DNA of 6,041 nt from CADDZO01 sp035294145 (GTDB lineage Bacteria; Chloroflexota; Dormibacteria; Dormibacterales; Dormibacteraceae), in NCBI GenBank assembly GCA_035294145.1, contig DATGLL010000279.1, positions 1 through 6,041 of the forward strand, written 5' to 3'. Shown here in pieces: positions 4,907 to 6,041 of this stretch. The position numbers and the translations under genes are program-made. Positions within the stretch are counted from its first letter, which is position 1. Each line of letters begins with the position of its first letter. Below the pieces are notes generated by a model that worked only from the letters and a program-made list of their open reading frames with translations, did not search any database and had not been told where the DNA came from.

Positions 4907-6041
4907 ATGACCGAGAGGTCGACCGTGCGGCTGAGCCGGCGCGCGTTCATCGGTCGCGTCGTGCTGGCGAGCGCCTCGGTGCCGGCGATGGCGGCGCTGG
5001 CCGAGTCCTGCGCGAGCCAGTCCCCTCAACCCAGCCGGCCGACCACGCTCAGAGTGCGGCAAGACTACGACATCAAGAACCTCGACCCCGCCTACCAGCC
5101 CACCCACAGCGACGGGGCGGTGGGGGCGTGCCTCTACGAGGGGCTGGTGGCCTACCAGCCGGGCACCTGGAAGGTGGTCAACGTGCTCGCCGAGACCTTC
5201 GAGGCCTCCAAGGATGGCCTTCAGTACCACTTCACGCTCAAGCGCGGCATCCCCTTCCACAAGGGGTACGGCGAGGTCACCGCCGACGACGTCAAGTTCA
5301 GCTACGAGCGCATCGCCGGCGATCCCCAGTCGCCGTACTACGGGGACTGGGAGGCGCTCCAGGAGGTGAGGGTCGAGGGGAAGTACGAGGGGACGATCAT
5401 CCTGAAGCGACCCTTCGCCCCTCTGATGCGCAGCACCTTGCCGGTGGCCCGGGGGCAGATCCTCTCCCGCAAGGCGGTCCAGGCCCTGGGCAACCGCTAC
5501 CCGACCAACCCGATCGGGAGCGGGCCCTACGAGTTCGAGAGCTGGGAGCCCAAGCAACGGGTGACCCTCAAGCGCTTCGCCCAGTACGGCGGGGCCTGGC
5601 AGCCCACCGTGCCCAAGCCGGCCTGGGAGGAGATCCAGGTCCTCCCGATCGCCGAGGACAACGCCGCCCAGAACGCCTTCGACGCCGGCGACCTCGACCA
5701 TACGTCGATCCCCCCGCAGTCGGTCGGCCGTTATCGGAAGGAGGGCAACGTCACCGTCGCCACCTACACCACGCTCGGCTACGGGTTCATCTCCATGAAC
5801 GTTCGCGATCCCCTGCTCTCCAACCTCAACCTGCGCCGCGCGATCCGGCAGGCGATCGACGTCCCCGGCATCATCCAGGCGGTCTCGAACGGCGCCTACA
5901 CGCGAGCCCGCGCGATCATCCCCAAGGCGATGGGCATCGGCTACTGGGCGGATGCTCCGCGCTACGATCGCGACCTGGCCAAGGCCAAGGCCTACCTGGA
6001 GCAGTCGGGCCTTCAGAACGTGAGCTTGACCCTGCACTGCG
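4907..6041 (+). CDS. Family-5 ABC transporter substrate-binding lipoprotein, Tat-exported (3' truncated)
   Basis: The open frame runs from ATG 4907 to the window edge, giving 378 full codons of an expected 500-550. It has a Tat-type signal peptide (SRRAFIG, residues 10-16, then a hydrophobic stretch to about 32) and a probable lipid-anchored Cys35 in LAESC. That lipobox is atypical because Glu sits where a small or hydrophobic residue is usual. The mature part matches the SBP_bac_5 (oligopeptide/dipeptide/nickel) family: LRVRQDYDIKNLDPAY (48-63), FTLKRGIPFHKGYGEVTADD (109-128), VKFSYERI (129-136), NPIGSGPYEFESWEP (201-215), FISMNVRDPLLSN (294-306), LRRAIRQAID (309-318) and YDRDLAKAKAYLEQSG (353-368). 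AGGGAGGGAG (4896-4905) provides the ribosome site. Such proteins bind peptides, opines, nickel or other small solutes and feed a DppBCDF-type transporter, whose genes probably follow beyond the window. It diverges from the IclR unit and likely shares its regulation. Confidence 0.95.
   Translation, partial: MTERSTVRLSRRAFIGRVVLASASVPAMAALAESCASQSPQPSRPTTLRVRQDYDIKNLDPAYQPTHSDGAVGACLYEGLVAYQPGTWKVVNVLAETFEASKDGLQYHFTLKRGIPFHKGYGEVTADDVKFSYERIAGDPQSPYYGDWEALQEVRVEGKYEGTIILKRPFAPLMRSTLPVARGQILSRKAVQALGNRYPTNPIGSGPYEFESWEPKQRVTLKRFAQYGGAWQPTVPKPAWEEIQVLPIAEDNAAQNAFDAGDLDHTSIPPQSVGRYRKEGNVTVATYTTLGYGFISMNVRDPLLSNLNLRRAIRQAIDVPGIIQAVSNGAYTRARAIIPKAMGIGYWADAPRYDRDLAKAKAYLEQSGLQNVSLTLHC

Noticed and set aside
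4840..4950. N-terminal extension of the IclR regulator to ATG 4950 or 4908
   Set aside because: It would overlap the start of the divergent binding-protein gene and run through the promoter region. The added residues are not family-like, and the GTG at 4839 has a ribosome site.
4829..6037. Long minus-strand open frame of about 402 codons opposite the binding-protein gene
   Set aside because: The plus strand encodes a clear SBP_bac_5 protein over the same bases. The antisense translation is a Gly/Val/Leu/Arg/Asp-rich shadow typical of high-GC genes and has no domain.

Overview
The window is very GC-rich DNA. Third codon positions are almost all G or C in the genes on both strands, and Arg uses both CGG and AGG. 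Together with a Tat-exported lipoprotein binding protein, an IclR regulator and a small PF13601-type winged-helix regulator, this suggests an uncultured high-GC bacterium. Actinomycetota is the first guess; Chloroflexota, Dormibacterota or a similar soil lineage is also possible. There is no rRNA, tRNA, CRISPR array, insertion sequence or phage gene. The lineage call is an inference from style only.

Layout. Bases 1-194 hold the 3' end of an unrecognised plus-strand gene. Facing it on the minus strand are a winged-helix regulator (403-711) and a four-helix membrane protein (1058-1489). They are separated by about 346 bp that I do not believe is coding and that contains two related hairpins. 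Upstream of the membrane gene is a compact regulatory site: a 14-bp perfect palindrome overlapping the -35 region of a promoter whose -10 lies six bases from the ATG, so the mRNA may be leaderless.

From 1795 to 4839, on the minus strand, is a tight three-gene unit in the order IclR regulator, betaine-homocysteine methyltransferase-like protein, and enolase-superfamily (mandelate racemase / glucarate dehydratase-like) enzyme. The first two genes overlap by ATGA and the next gap is 25 bp. Diverging from it across a 67-bp intergenic region is a plus-strand gene for a family-5 (peptide/nickel-type) ABC substrate-binding lipoprotein, which starts at 4907 and runs off the window.

How it may work (inference): the binding protein captures a small ligand for an ABC transporter. 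The IclR protein senses the ligand or a product at the shared divergent promoter. The methyltransferase-like enzyme and the enolase-superfamily enzyme then process the ligand. A methylated onium compound (betaine-like) or an acid with a methylated group fits the pairing. Both enzymes, however, depart from the textbook active sites of their families at several positions, so the true substrate could be something not yet described. This cassette is the most interesting part of the window.
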